From contig CALWTQ010000018.1 in NCBI GenBank assembly GCA_944384505.1, positions 1-52,766 of the forward strand: a stretch of DNA of 52,766 nucleotides, in the 5' to 3' direction. The notes beneath the pieces were generated by a model. The model saw nothing but the letters and a program-made list of their open reading frames with translations. It was not told where the DNA came from and did not search any database. Shown piece by piece: positions 8,600 through 17,629 of the stretch (position 1 is its first letter; each line of letters begins with the position of its first letter). The stretch comes from an uncultured Mediterraneibacter sp. GTDB taxonomy: Bacteria; Bacillota; Clostridia; Lachnospirales; Lachnospiraceae. Both the position numbers and the translations under genes were made by a program.

Positions 8600-9448
8600 T
8601 TAGGATTCTTCTATACTCTTCTCCATCATTTTGATATACTGTATGGCCTGCTCTGCGTACCGGTCCATCAGCGCCGTCTGTGTGCTGACCTTGCGGGAAC
8701 TGTACGGATCCGCCAGCCGGTACATGAATTCCATAGTCAGCGATCCTTCATATCCGATCCGTTTCAGCGCGCGCAGGATCTCCTTGAAGTCCGTGTGGCC
8801 CATACCGGCCGCCTCTCTTGTATTGTCCGCGATATGGACATGAAGCAGGTGTTCCCGGATCATATAGAGGCTGTCCACGCTGCTTCCCTCCTCTATACTC
8901 ATGTGAAACAGATCCGCCATGATCCCCACTGCAGGATGGTTGATCTCCTCCACGAATTTCAAGGCTTTTGTAAGCGTATTTACAAAATATGTCTCATAAC
9001 GGTTGATGGCCTCGATAGCGAAGCGGACGCCTTTCTCCTGCGCATAATCCGCCGCACTGCGGATATTATTCACCGCATTTTGGTTCAGTTCTTCGATTGT
9101 TCTGTCTTCAGGCTTCTTCGTGCGCCCCACGGGAGACGGCACGACAATGATGATGCCTGCGCCTGTCTTTACCGCCAGATCCACGCTGTCGCGCAGATAC
9201 TGTACCGCCTTCTCTCCGGCGCCGCCGTCTGCGGTCAGGTCCCGTTCCTCCCCGAAGATCCCGCACAGCGAACGGCAGTTTAAGTCATATTTTTTCATCA
9301 GCCGCACGCATTCATCCGGGTCAAGCTGGTATGGCTCCGCCGCAAATTCAATTCCGTCATAGCCGTATTTTTTCATTCTGGCGCAGCTTACTTCCAGAGG
9401 CTCATCCCCTGTAATCCACTGCGTCATTCCAATATGGTACATATCCAT
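8600..9448 (-). CDS. Sugar phosphate isomerase/epimerase, D-tagatose-3-epimerase-like TIM barrel
   Basis: This 282-residue TIM barrel resembles ketose 3-epimerases. It has Glu in EAINRYE, Asp and His in ADLFHMSIEE, His in HVHIADNTR with a following Arg, and Glu in MEFMYR. These are the usual Mn2+/Co2+ ligands and catalytic glutamates. It probably epimerises a keto-sugar in the same route as the adjacent oxidoreductase. AAAGGGGA precedes the ATG. It lies 44 bp downstream of the permease gene. The identity of the sugar is unknown. Confidence 0.9.
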   Translation of the reverse strand: MDMYHIGMTQWITGDEPLEVSCARMKKYGYDGIEFAAEPYQLDPDECVRLMKKYDLNCRSLCGIFGEERDLTADGGAGEKAVQYLRDSVDLAVKTGAGIIIVVPSPVGRTKKPEDRTIEELNQNAVNNIRSAADYAQEKGVRFAIEAINRYETYFVNTLTKALKFVEEINHPAVGIMADLFHMSIEEGSSVDSLYMIREHLLHVHIADNTREAAGMGHTDFKEILRALKRIGYEGSLTMEFMYRLADPYSSRKVSTQTALMDRYAEQAIQYIKMMEKSIEES

Positions 9449-9492
9449 TCTTCCCCTTTCTTCATGGACTGTTATTTGCTCAGCTCATTTTA

Positions 9493-10470
9493 TCAGCCGT
9501 TTTTCTTTGCCACTGTATAGTTTCTCACGGCCGTGATCGCCAGCGCAAGAAGAATCACGATTCCATAGACCATGTACTCATAAAACGCATTGATATGAAG
9601 CATGTTGATGGCCGTTGATATCATGCTCAGCAGGATTACTCCGAAGAATGTACCCACAACGCCGCCTTTTCCTCCGTTGATGGACGCTCCGCCGATTACA
9701 ACCGCGCCGATGGCCTCTGTCTCCATGCCGTACCCGGTCGTTGCCTGGGCCGCGCTGATTCTTGAAAGCATAAGCATGCTCGCAATCCCCACCAGTATTC
9801 CGCTGATCAGGAAAAACTTAACCTTGCTGAAATTAATATTGATTCCGGAGATGTAAGCCGCTCTCTGATTCGTCCCGATAGCATAGATCTCCCTTCCTGT
9901 TCTCGTGTGTTTCAGTATGATATACACTGCCACAAAGCCCAGGATCAGGACCAGATAAATCAGCGGAAACACACCGAGTATCTGGTAGGACGCAAGAGTT
10001 CTGTACTTCCCGTAAAGTGTCTGCATATAGCCGTTTGTAAGAAGCAGGGCAATGCTGTAATAAATATTCTGAGTCGCCAGCGTAACGACGAACGAAGGCG
10101 CGTTAAACGCGATCGTCACCACGCCGTTGAACACGGAACACGCCACACAGATCAGGATGCCCAGAACTGATACAAGCACAGGGTTCATCCCCGCGTTCAG
10201 CATCAGCGCCATGGCGCACATGGCAAGTCCCACCATTCTTCCGGTCGATATGTCAAAGTGTCCTGAGACGACCAGAACCGTAGCTCCGGCGGATACTAGC
10301 CCAAGGCCTGCCGCCTGTCCGAGAATACTGTTAATTGTACTCCATGTAAGGAATTTATTATTAACTGAGTTCGTCACAACCGCTACCAGAACGATAAAAA
10401 CAAACAGGATAAACGGCTGTGATGTTACTATTTTTAATGCTTTTGACCTGTATTTCTTCTGTTCTTCCAT
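9493..10470 (-). CDS. Sugar ABC transporter permease (RbsC type)
   Basis: This 325-residue integral membrane protein of the BPD_transp_2 family has about 8-10 hydrophobic helices. The family signature is visible in AIGAVVIGGASINGGKGG. It forms the membrane channel of the importer encoded by the two upstream genes. GGAGG lies 6 bp before the ATG at 10470; an ATG at 10476 directly touches GGAGG and is less likely. There is a 27-bp gap to the ATPase gene. Confidence 0.92.
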   Translation of the reverse strand: MEEQKKYRSKALKIVTSQPFILFVFIVLVAVVTNSVNNKFLTWSTINSILGQAAGLGLVSAGATVLVVSGHFDISTGRMVGLAMCAMALMLNAGMNPVLVSVLGILICVACSVFNGVVTIAFNAPSFVVTLATQNIYYSIALLLTNGYMQTLYGKYRTLASYQILGVFPLIYLVLILGFVAVYIILKHTRTGREIYAIGTNQRAAYISGININFSKVKFFLISGILVGIASMLMLSRISAAQATTGYGMETEAIGAVVIGGASINGGKGGVVGTFFGVILLSMISTAINMLHINAFYEYMVYGIVILLALAITAVRNYTVAKKNG

Positions 10471-10497
10471 AACCATCCTCCAAGTAGTCTATGTCTT

Positions 10498-11979
10498 CTA
10501 CGAATATCCCAGATATTTTCTCATTAATTCATCTTCTGTTGTCTTCTTCGCATCCAGAATATCTGTCAGTTTTCCTTCGTGCATCACGCCGATCCTGTCG
10601 CTCATAGAGAGCAGTTCCGGCATGTCGGACGAAATGATAATCACAAATTTGTCTGCTTTCGCAAGATCCAGAATATGCTTGTAAATCTCTTCCTTTGCTC
10701 CCACATCCACACCCTTGGTCGGTTCATCAAAGATATAGATTTCTCCCGGATCCGTCACACACCTGGCGATGATTGCTTTCTGCTGGTTTCCTCCGGAAAG
10801 ACTTGTGATTTCCGCATCCTGTCCCGGGGCTTTGATTCCGAATGTCTGTATGCTCTTTTCAACCATTTCAGACTCTTTGCGCAGATTAATAAATTCTCTG
10901 CCCTCATTGTGGGTAATCATGATATTCTCTTTCACGGACCGGAGATTCAAAAGCCCCTCACCTTTTCTGTCCTCTGATATCATAAAGATTCCCTTTTTTA
11001 TAGCGTCTTTCGGGCTGGAGGGCGTGACCTCCTTCTCATCCAGATATAATTTCCCGCTCAGCTTTCCATCCGCCCCGTAGATCATCCTGACCAGTTCCGT
11101 CCGGCCCGCGCCTACAAGGCCGCCAAAGCCGAACACTTCTCCTGAGCGGATCTCAAAGCTTACGTCGTGCACTGTATGCCGGTTCGCATAATGCTCTGCG
11201 CGCAGCTTTCTCTTCCCTGCCGGGAAGTATTCTCTCTGATAAAAGCTGGACGCATCCCTCCCGATCATATCGTGAATCACCTGCTCCGGAGTCGTCTCAT
11301 CCGTCTTCCGGATCACGACCTGAACACCGTCTTTTAATATAAGAAGCTTCTGCCCCACTTCGAAAAGTTCATCAATAAAATGAGAAATAAAAATGATCCC
11401 GATCCCGGAAGCCGCAAGGTTCTTCACCAAAGCCAGCAGCGCCTTTGTCTCCTTGTCCCCAAGAGACGCGGTCGGTTCGTCCAGAATCAGTATTTTCGCC
11501 TCGTTTTTCAGAGCCTTTACGATCTGAACGCATTGCTTCTGAGCGGTGGACAGATCTGCCAGGAGGTCCGCTCCTTTAATATGTTCCAGATTCAGTCTTC
11601 CAAGGAGCTCGTCTGACTGCCGTTCCTGCTCCCGGGCGTCTATGAATCCCAGCTTATTCTTAAGTTCCCTCCCGAGGAAAATATTGTCCGCCACAGTCAG
11701 GTTATCCACCAGGTCAATATCCTGGTAAATTGTCGCAACTCCCAGATCAATTACCTGCCTGGGATTCACATGCCCGTACTCTTTTCCGAAATATTTTACA
11801 GTTCCCCCATCCGACTGGATCGCCCCGGAGATAATCTTAATCAAAGTTGACTTTCCCGCCCCGTTTTCTCCCACGAAGCAGAGCACCTCTCCTTCGGACA
11901 GATCAACTGTCACTCCTTTGAGCACCTGAACGCCGGAGTATGATTTAGACACATTGTTCAACTCTAATAATTTATTCAT
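10498..11979 (-). CDS. Sugar ABC transporter ATP-binding protein (RbsA/MglA type)
   Basis: This 493-residue tandem ATPase energises uptake. Domain 1 has Walker A GENGAGKST, a DLSTAQKQ signature variant and Walker B ILILDEPTASL. Domain 2 has the degenerate P-loop GLVGAGRTE, signature LSGGNQQKA and IYIFDEPTKGVD. This asymmetric pattern is normal for monosaccharide importers. It follows the binding-protein gene after a gap that contains a stem-loop (12005-12044), which may lower expression relative to the binding protein. Confidence 0.94.
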   Translation of the reverse strand: MNKLLELNNVSKSYSGVQVLKGVTVDLSEGEVLCFVGENGAGKSTLIKIISGAIQSDGGTVKYFGKEYGHVNPRQVIDLGVATIYQDIDLVDNLTVADNIFLGRELKNKLGFIDAREQERQSDELLGRLNLEHIKGADLLADLSTAQKQCVQIVKALKNEAKILILDEPTASLGDKETKALLALVKNLAASGIGIIFISHFIDELFEVGQKLLILKDGVQVVIRKTDETTPEQVIHDMIGRDASSFYQREYFPAGKRKLRAEHYANRHTVHDVSFEIRSGEVFGFGGLVGAGRTELVRMIYGADGKLSGKLYLDEKEVTPSSPKDAIKKGIFMISEDRKGEGLLNLRSVKENIMITHNEGREFINLRKESEMVEKSIQTFGIKAPGQDAEITSLSGGNQQKAIIARCVTDPGEIYIFDEPTKGVDVGAKEEIYKHILDLAKADKFVIIISSDMPELLSMSDRIGVMHEGKLTDILDAKKTTEDELMRKYLGYS

Positions 11980-12004
11980 AGCCTCACCATCGTTCTGTCA
12001 TGAA

Positions 12005-12044
12005 GGAGGAGTGAGAAGACTGAACTCAATCTCCTCACTCCTCC
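12005..12044 (-). promoter_or_regulatory. Intercistronic stem-loop after the binding-protein gene
   Basis: GGAGGAGTGAGAAGA (12005-12019) pairs with TCTCCTCACTCCTCC (12030-12044) with one mismatch. It has no strong T tract. By analogy with mal/rbs-type operons it probably stabilises the abundant binding-protein mRNA or partly terminates transcription. A similar stem-loop occupies the same place in cluster 2 (17580-17614). Confidence 0.6.
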
Positions 12045-12062
12045 CACAAGTTTCTCTGTCAC

Positions 12063-13139
12063 TTATTCAAAAAAGTATGTGTAGTCAGAAAAGTTTTCCT
12101 TGATAAGCGTTGTCCACGCCTCTTCATCCACCGCCCACGGAATTACGATTTCCGGATTGTCCACGTCGTCCGGAGTAACCGCCGCGATCGGACAGCTGAT
12201 GTACTGATTCGGTTCCTTGTCATTCGTCACCCCATCGATTCCGGCAAATACAGCAACTGCTCCTTCCAGTCCGGGTGAGGATGCGATAGTAAATTCAAGA
12301 GTTCCTGCCTTCATCAGGTCAATGCCTGTATCCGAGCCATTCTGAGCCCATACGTGATAGTCATCCGCAACCCCCATATCCTGCAGACGGGTAATAATCG
12401 CTGCCGCGCAGTCCTCATTAATAACGCCGATGATCGAGAAATCAAGTCCGGAATTTACAAGGTCTTCCGCCTCATTTGCAGCTGTCTCCGGCTCGTACTG
12501 TCCGTATCTTACATCTACACACTCGAGCTCACCCGACGCCTCTGTCGCCTCTGACAGACTTGACTCAAGAGTCTGGCATACCACGCTGTCCGGCGTTCCA
12601 CTGATGAATACATAATCTTCGCCCGGGTAAGTCTCTGTCATCCAGTCAACGTATGTTCCGCCCATGCTTGCCCAGTCAAAGTCTACCGACGCCGTGATAT
12701 CAACATCATGGTTCTTCATCACGCCGCAGGCGTCAAATACAACGCATCCGATTCCGGCTTCCGCACATTTCTCTGCCGCAGATACGCATCCCGCCTCATT
12801 CCAGGAAAGAATAACGATACAGTCAACACCTTCGTCGATCAGGTAATCAATGTTCGTCTGCTCCTGCTCGGAATCACGGTTCGAATTCACGGAGATAAAC
12901 TCAGCGCCTGCTTTCTCGCACGCCCACTGCGCGCCTTCTTCCGCTCTTAAGTACCAGGTGTCCGGTCCGGGGGAGATATAACCGATCTTTACGCCCTCAT
13001 CAGAGCCGCCTGATGCTTCGTTCTGCGTGCCACCGGAGTCTGTGTCTGTTCCGCCGTCATCTGCTGATCCGCACGCTGCCAGAGAAAATGCCAGTGCCGA
13101 TGCAAGCAGAAGTGCCAGACCTTTTTTCATCGTTTTCAT
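12063..13139 (-). CDS. Sugar ABC transporter substrate-binding lipoprotein
   Basis: This 358-residue protein has a lipoprotein signal peptide ending in the lipobox LAAC (Cys at residue 23), an acidic Gly/Ser/Asp linker, and a Peripla_BP_4 domain (from about 50). It captures a mono- or oligosaccharide outside the cell and delivers it to the importer. It is the first gene of cluster 1, preceded by AAGGAGGG and a clear promoter. The sugar cannot be told from sequence. Two in-frame ATGs are close together; the upstream one has ideal spacing. Confidence 0.94.
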   Translation of the reverse strand: MKTMKKGLALLLASALAFSLAACGSADDGGTDTDSGGTQNEASGGSDEGVKIGYISPGPDTWYLRAEEGAQWACEKAGAEFISVNSNRDSEQEQTNIDYLIDEGVDCIVILSWNEAGCVSAAEKCAEAGIGCVVFDACGVMKNHDVDITASVDFDWASMGGTYVDWMTETYPGEDYVFISGTPDSVVCQTLESSLSEATEASGELECVDVRYGQYEPETAANEAEDLVNSGLDFSIIGVINEDCAAAIITRLQDMGVADDYHVWAQNGSDTGIDLMKAGTLEFTIASSPGLEGAVAVFAGIDGVTNDKEPNQYISCPIAAVTPDDVDNPEIVIPWAVDEEAWTTLIKENFSDYTYFFE

Positions 13140-13155
13140 AATGTACCCTCCTTCT

Positions 13156-13168
13156 GCGGTTTAACCGC
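13156..13168. promoter_or_regulatory. Candidate operator for the LacI regulator
   Basis: GCGGTTTAACCGC is a perfect inverted repeat around a central T. It lies between the -10 box and the ribosome binding site of the cluster 1 operon. Its position fits a repressor roadblock or start-site operator for the divergent LacI protein. No second copy was found. Confidence 0.4.
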
Positions 13169-13185
13169 TCTTATTTTTAATTAAA

Positions 13186-13214
13186 TTATTATTCTCTTTT
13201 CAGCAAAATGTCAA
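13186..13214 (-). promoter_or_regulatory. Promoter of the cluster 1 operon
   Basis: On the minus strand TTGACA (13209-13214) and TAATAA (13186-13191) have a 17-bp spacer, in an AT-rich 400-bp divergent intergenic region. Confidence 0.7.
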
Positions 13215-13420
13215 TATTTTTTTCATTATTTTCATTGATTTTCTGAAATTTCTGTTGTTTTTCCCAAAAATCCATTTTATTTTTTGTGCATTTTAAATAT
13301 TTACTTTTAGTAATTTTATATTTTTTTGACATATTAATATATTTTCGTTTGGATTTCAATTTTTTTCAACTTCATTTTTTCATTTTTATGAAAATTTTTT
13401 CATATTTCACTGTATTCTGC

Positions 13421-13449
13421 TTGACGAAGCTTCTTGAATCAGATATGAT
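13421..13449 (+). promoter_or_regulatory. Promoter of the LacI-family regulator gene
   Basis: TTGACG (13421-13426) and TATGAT (13444-13449) have a 17-bp spacer. The stretch between the two divergent promoters (13215-13420) is very AT-rich and shows no gene. Confidence 0.55.
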
Positions 13450-13554
13450 TAAAATCAGATACGATACTGCTGGGCAGTCCCATTTTTCTATAATCGGCGC
13501 CTGCAAAGGGGAACTGACACCAGAGCCAAATCTATGAAATGGAGTCTGAATGCA

Positions 13555-14556
13555 ATGAATAGATCGAATGTTCCTTATGCTAAAATTTCAGAAAAGCTCG
13601 GTATATCTGCTTCTACTATATCGCGCGCCCTGCGCCAGCCTCATCTTGTAAAACATACGACTTTGAAACAGATTTACAGTGCGATTGAAGAACTGGGAGG
13701 CACTCTGCCGGAATCTGCGCCTTCCCTCACCAGTGAAATGCGCATTCTCGCCATTGTCCCGGTACTCAACAACCCGTTCTATACGGATATTGCCCAGGGA
13801 ATCCAGGACGCGGCTAATCAAAACGGCTGCCAGCTCCTGATGATAAATGAGATGCTGACCCCCTTCAACATCCAGCAGATCATCCATTTCATCGCGCAGT
13901 CCGATATATCCGGCGTAATCATCATGCAGAAACTGGAGGAATCTGTTCTGGAGCAATTGAAATCCCGGACCACGGTCATTCAGTGCAGTGAATTCAATGA
14001 GACAGATGAAGTGTCCTACATCACAATAGATAATCTGGACGCCATCCGGAAGCTGATCCGGTACATCCTGACTACAGGAAGAAAGAAAATCGCCCTGGTC
14101 AACTGCGACGTCAATAGGTTCACCTATGCCCGTCTCCGCCTCCAGGGTTTTGAAGAGACATTGGAAGAAGCCGGACTCACCCCGAATCCGGCCCATATTA
14201 TAACGATCCCGGACGGCAAATTCAGCGTTGCCGTCCCCGCGATCTGTACCATGCTGAAAAACCCAAATCCGCCGGACGCGATCGTCTGCGTCTCGGATAT
14301 CCTGGCGGCGGCGGCTCTGCGCGCATGCGCGCTGGAAGGATGCAGCGTCCCCGCGGATATTATGGTGACTGGATTTGATAACATTGATATCTCCATAATG
14401 ACGACCCCCAACATCACGACCGTCAACCAGCCGAAACACGACATGGGGTTCATGGCGTGTACACAGCTGCTTTCCATGATCGCAGATCCGCAGAAAGAGC
14501 CGCGCAGGTTTATACTGGATACGGAGCTGATTTTGCGGGAGTCAACGGATTTCTGA
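13555..14556 (+). CDS. LacI-family transcriptional regulator
   Basis: This protein of about 333 residues has an N-terminal HTH (AKISEKLGISASTISRAL) and a periplasmic-binding-like effector domain. It ends with the family VTGFDNIDIS and TTVNQPKHDMG signatures. It is divergent from the cluster 1 operon and probably represses it until the imported sugar or a metabolite binds. The ATG at 13555 is chosen because GGAG lies 10 bp upstream. The ATG at 13534 (340 residues) has no close ribosome binding site but cannot be excluded. Confidence 0.9.
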   Translation: MNRSNVPYAKISEKLGISASTISRALRQPHLVKHTTLKQIYSAIEELGGTLPESAPSLTSEMRILAIVPVLNNPFYTDIAQGIQDAANQNGCQLLMINEMLTPFNIQQIIHFIAQSDISGVIIMQKLEESVLEQLKSRTTVIQCSEFNETDEVSYITIDNLDAIRKLIRYILTTGRKKIALVNCDVNRFTYARLRLQGFEETLEEAGLTPNPAHIITIPDGKFSVAVPAICTMLKNPNPPDAIVCVSDILAAAALRACALEGCSVPADIMVTGFDNIDISIMTTPNITTVNQPKHDMGFMACTQLLSMIADPQKEPRRFILDTELILRESTDF

Positions 14557-14637
14557 GAAAAGCAGACCGACACTGCTGTAACTTTGTTCAGGAAATGTAC
14601 AATGAAAAGAGATCATACACGGACTAAGGTGGATGAT

Positions 14638-14700
14638 AAGAGACAATCCCGTAGAGAATTCATGTTTTTAAAACGCGAATTCGCTATGGGATTGTCTCTT
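14638..14700. repeat. Long inverted repeat between convergent genes
   Basis: Bases 14638-14661 pair with 14677-14700 over 24 positions, with one G-U pair and one mismatch, around a 15-nt loop. No T tract follows on either strand, so it is not a classical terminator, although it may stop transcription between the convergent regulator and cluster 2. A small MITE remnant is the alternative. Confidence 0.6.
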
Positions 14701-14784
14701 TCCTTAAGACTTCTCTTGTCCGAATAACAGATCAGAAGAGCTGAAAAAATACAGTTCCTCCAATCTATTTATTTTATATAACGA

Positions 14785-15447
14785 CTACCGGGCATTGTGC
14801 AATGCATCAACATACTCTTTGCATGCCTCAAAATTATCCGGCGATGAAAGAATCGGCAGCCCAAATGTAACCCATGATACCCCTGCTTTTACGGCTTCCA
14901 GTGCATCTTCTTTCAGATCAACAGCAATTCCGACAGGGATATTGACGGCCTCGACGATCTTTTCTGCACCATCATACTGCTTCCGTCCCGGCGTATGATT
15001 GGCCTCATCAAATCCGCAGTGAATAAACAGTGCATCTACTCCCATTTCTTCCAGTTCTTTTGCTCTTTCCGGCGCTTTATCGAGCGGAACAAACAGTAAA
15101 TCAGCCACTACTTTAATGCCGGTTTCTTCTGCAGCTTTTAATGCCTCTAAAATGCTTCCGTTATCAGAAACCGCCAGGACTACAGCATATTGCGCTCCAT
15201 GCTTTGCAGCTTCTTTGAAGCTTCCATAGCATCCGTCCGCCGCTTTGTAATCTACGATTACCGGACGTCCATCCGCAATTTTCATCATTGCATCAATTCC
15301 TTTAGATCCCTGGCCATAAACCAGCGGAGTTCCAACTTCAACCCAGTCAACCCCAGCCTCTACAGCCATTTTCGCCACTGCTTCCGCCTGCTCTAAATCG
15401 AATAAATCAATCGCCGCCTGTATCCAGATTTTCCCTGTAGCTTTCAT
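14785..15447 (-). CDS. HPS/KGPDC-family lyase (hexulose-6-phosphate synthase or 3-keto-gulonate-6-P decarboxylase-like)
   Basis: This 220-residue protein has the OMP-decarboxylase-superfamily barrel. D14, E37 and the DxKxxD motif D66-K68-D71 match the family Mg2+ and catalytic residues. Known members join formaldehyde to ribulose 5-phosphate or decarboxylate 3-keto-L-gulonate 6-phosphate. The usual C-terminal phosphate grip differs: the AGGI-type loop reads IAVDLKED (174-181) and the GRAI-type motif reads FGLPI (195-199). The substrate may therefore lack a standard phosphate, which is inference. It is 15 bp after the SIS isomerase gene, a classical HPS-PHI pairing, and is last in the operon. 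AAGAAGGG precedes the ATG. Confidence 0.85.
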   Translation of the reverse strand: MKATGKIWIQAAIDLFDLEQAEAVAKMAVEAGVDWVEVGTPLVYGQGSKGIDAMMKIADGRPVIVDYKAADGCYGSFKEAAKHGAQYAVVLAVSDNGSILEALKAAEETGIKVVADLLFVPLDKAPERAKELEEMGVDALFIHCGFDEANHTPGRKQYDGAEKIVEAVNIPVGIAVDLKEDALEAVKAGVSWVTFGLPILSSPDNFEACKEYVDALHNAR

Positions 15448-15462
15448 ATTTTACCCTTCTTT

Positions 15463-16038
15463 CTATTCTACATTTCTATGACGTTTTTCAAGATCTTGAT
15501 AGGTAAGTCCCATTTCCTTCACGGCCATCATAATAAGAACATCACACAGTATATACAGATGCTGCTCATATAGATTGCCCATCATCTGGACCGTCTGCAC
15601 CACGTCATCACGTTCTGCCAGATAAGCTTTTGCTTTTACAAAAAGCACATAGTCTGCATACTTTTTCACTTGGATCCCATCCGGATTTCCGGTAAACATC
15701 AGCACTTTTCCGCCTGCCTCTTTCGTTTTTTTCATGTAATAGTCAAAAGAGCCCACGTCCCCGGATCCCTCTGAAATTATAAACAGATCCCCCGGAGTGA
15801 TTCCAATTGTTGTATCATCAAATACCCAATGCACCGTTTTTCCCATATGGGCCAGACGCATCGCAAATCCTCTTAGAGAAATTCCTTCTCTTCCGGCCGC
15901 ATAGACAAATATGTTATTCGCCTTAATTATCACATCCAGCGCTGCTCTCAGCTGTTCCATGTCTAAAAGTTCAAAAACTTTTCTGTGTTCTTCCGCAATA
16001 GACGTTGTTATTGTTCTGTAATCTTCTATATAGCCCAT
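15463..16038 (-). CDS. SIS-domain sugar isomerase, 6-phospho-3-hexuloisomerase-like
   Basis: This 191-residue SIS domain is full length for PHI. It keeps FAMRLAHMG and the catalytic-type Glu in GNLYE (E158). Two positions that in PHI are serines near the substrate phosphate are glutamates here: GAGRSG reads AAGREG (E51) and SGSGET reads EGSGDV (E90). PHI interconverts arabino-3-hexulose 6-phosphate and fructose 6-phosphate; this homologue may isomerise an uncharged analogue. Its ATG overlaps the ATPase stop by one base (TAATG), indicating translational coupling, and it precedes the HPS-like gene. Confidence 0.85.
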   Translation of the reverse strand: MGYIEDYRTITTSIAEEHRKVFELLDMEQLRAALDVIIKANNIFVYAAGREGISLRGFAMRLAHMGKTVHWVFDDTTIGITPGDLFIISEGSGDVGSFDYYMKKTKEAGGKVLMFTGNPDGIQVKKYADYVLFVKAKAYLAERDDVVQTVQMMGNLYEQHLYILCDVLIMMAVKEMGLTYQDLEKRHRNVE

Positions 16039-17555
16039 TATGACACCTCTGCTGTTTCCTTATCAAAGATATATTCCATAATTTTTACCTCCGTTGCCTC
16101 ACTGTGATCCAGTGTACCCCGCAGTTCTCCCTGATGCATGATCAATATTCTATCCGACATTCTGAGAATTTCCGGCAGTTCAGAAGACAGGAGGATAACA
16201 GAAATTCCCTCCTTTGCAATAGAATCAATCAGCTCATATATTTCCTGCTTGGCCCCGACATCAATTCCATGAGTCGGTTCGTCCATCATTAATACTTTAG
16301 GCTGATGCATCATCCAGCGGGCAATAATTGTTTTCTGCTGATTGCCACCACTTAAATTCACCACCTTCTGTTCCAGGTTCGGCGTTTTTATTGACAGCAT
16401 TTCTCGGTACTTCTCGGCCAGGCTCTCCACAGATTTTACGTTCATGAAGACTTTTCCGGAAATCTGCCGCGCATGAACTATTGTCATGTTATCACGCACC
16501 GACATTTTCAAAAATAATCCGAGTTCTTTCCTGTTTTCAGGCACAAGCGCTATTCCTTTATCTATGGCGTCTTTGCAGTGTTTGATCCTGACCTCTTTCC
16601 CCTCCAGCAATACTTTCCCCTGCACATTCGGGTAATAACCAAATATTGCATTTAACAATTCAGAACGTCCGGCCCCCACCAGTCCGGTGAGCCCCAGTAC
16701 TTCTCCTCTATGGAGCTGAAAACTGATATTGCTTATCTTCCCGGGCACTGTGAGATTCTTAACTTCCATAACAACGTCCTTACTTTCTACATTTGTCATA
16801 AAAGACCGGGTATAAGACTTTTCCTCTTTCCTTCCTACCATATAGGAGATCATTTCCTGAATATTGGTCTTTTTCGGATCCAGCTTCGTTATATACTCGC
16901 CATCCCGCATAACGCTTATCGTATCCGCTGCTGAAAGGACTTCTTCCAGTTTATGAGTTATAAAAAGGATAGATACTCCGGAATCTCTCAGGTTCTTCAT
17001 CATTCCGAGCAAAAAATCAATTTCATCTACCGTCAGAGAAGAGGTCGGTTCATCCATAATCAGAAGTTTAGCGTCCAGTGACATTGCCTTGGCAATCTCC
17101 ACAAGCTGCTTCTGCGATATGCTCAGATATTTTATCAGTATATCCGGCGAAATATTTTTCACGCCAATTTTCTGCAGAATATCCAGACTTTTCCTGTTAA
17201 TTTCCCTCCGACGTATAAATCCTGCTTTATTGGCCGGCATGTGCCCCTGAAATATATTCTCGGCCACTGTCATGTACTGCGCGAGTGACAATTCCTGGTG
17301 AACCATTCCGATACCTGCCGCATGCGCTGCTTTCGGATCCAGAAAATGAACCGGTTTCCCATCAAATTCTACTTCGCCAGAAGTAGGCTGGTACACTCCT
17401 GAAAGTATATTCATCAATGTAGATTTCCCCGCCCCATTTTCTCCTATAACCGCATGGATTTCACCCTTCTTTATATCAAAGGAAATATTTTTTAATGCTT
17501 TAACTCCTGGAAATTCTTTGCATACGTCCTTTATTCTGCAAATATATTCTTCCAT
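16038..17555 (-). CDS. Sugar ABC transporter ATP-binding protein (RbsA/MglA type), cluster 2
   Basis: This 505-residue double ATPase has domain 1 with Walker A GENGAGKST, signature LSISQKQ and Walker B LLIMDEPTSSL. Domain 2 has degenerate P-loop GLVGAGRSE, signature LSGGNQQKT and VLMMDEPTHGID. It powers the second monosaccharide importer. It lies downstream of the binding-protein gene after a stem-loop, and upstream of the coupled SIS gene. It belongs to the same family as the cluster 1 ATPase but differs at many positions, so it is not a recent duplicate. Confidence 0.94.
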   Translation of the reverse strand: MEEYICRIKDVCKEFPGVKALKNISFDIKKGEIHAVIGENGAGKSTLMNILSGVYQPTSGEVEFDGKPVHFLDPKAAHAAGIGMVHQELSLAQYMTVAENIFQGHMPANKAGFIRRREINRKSLDILQKIGVKNISPDILIKYLSISQKQLVEIAKAMSLDAKLLIMDEPTSSLTVDEIDFLLGMMKNLRDSGVSILFITHKLEEVLSAADTISVMRDGEYITKLDPKKTNIQEMISYMVGRKEEKSYTRSFMTNVESKDVVMEVKNLTVPGKISNISFQLHRGEVLGLTGLVGAGRSELLNAIFGYYPNVQGKVLLEGKEVRIKHCKDAIDKGIALVPENRKELGLFLKMSVRDNMTIVHARQISGKVFMNVKSVESLAEKYREMLSIKTPNLEQKVVNLSGGNQQKTIIARWMMHQPKVLMMDEPTHGIDVGAKQEIYELIDSIAKEGISVILLSSELPEILRMSDRILIMHQGELRGTLDHSEATEVKIMEYIFDKETAEVS

Positions 17556-17579
17556 ACATTTTCCTTTCTGATTTTAACA

Positions 17580-17614
17580 GTGGGCTGCATTGCACATCGC
17601 ACTATGCAGCCCAC
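17580..17614 (-). promoter_or_regulatory. Intercistronic stem-loop after the cluster 2 binding-protein gene
   Basis: GTGGGCTGCAT (17580-17590) pairs perfectly with ATGCAGCCCAC (17604-17614). It is likely a transcript-stabilising or attenuating hairpin between binding protein and ATPase, as at 12005-12044. Confidence 0.65.
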
Positions 17615-17629
17615 ACACCTTCATTGGCT

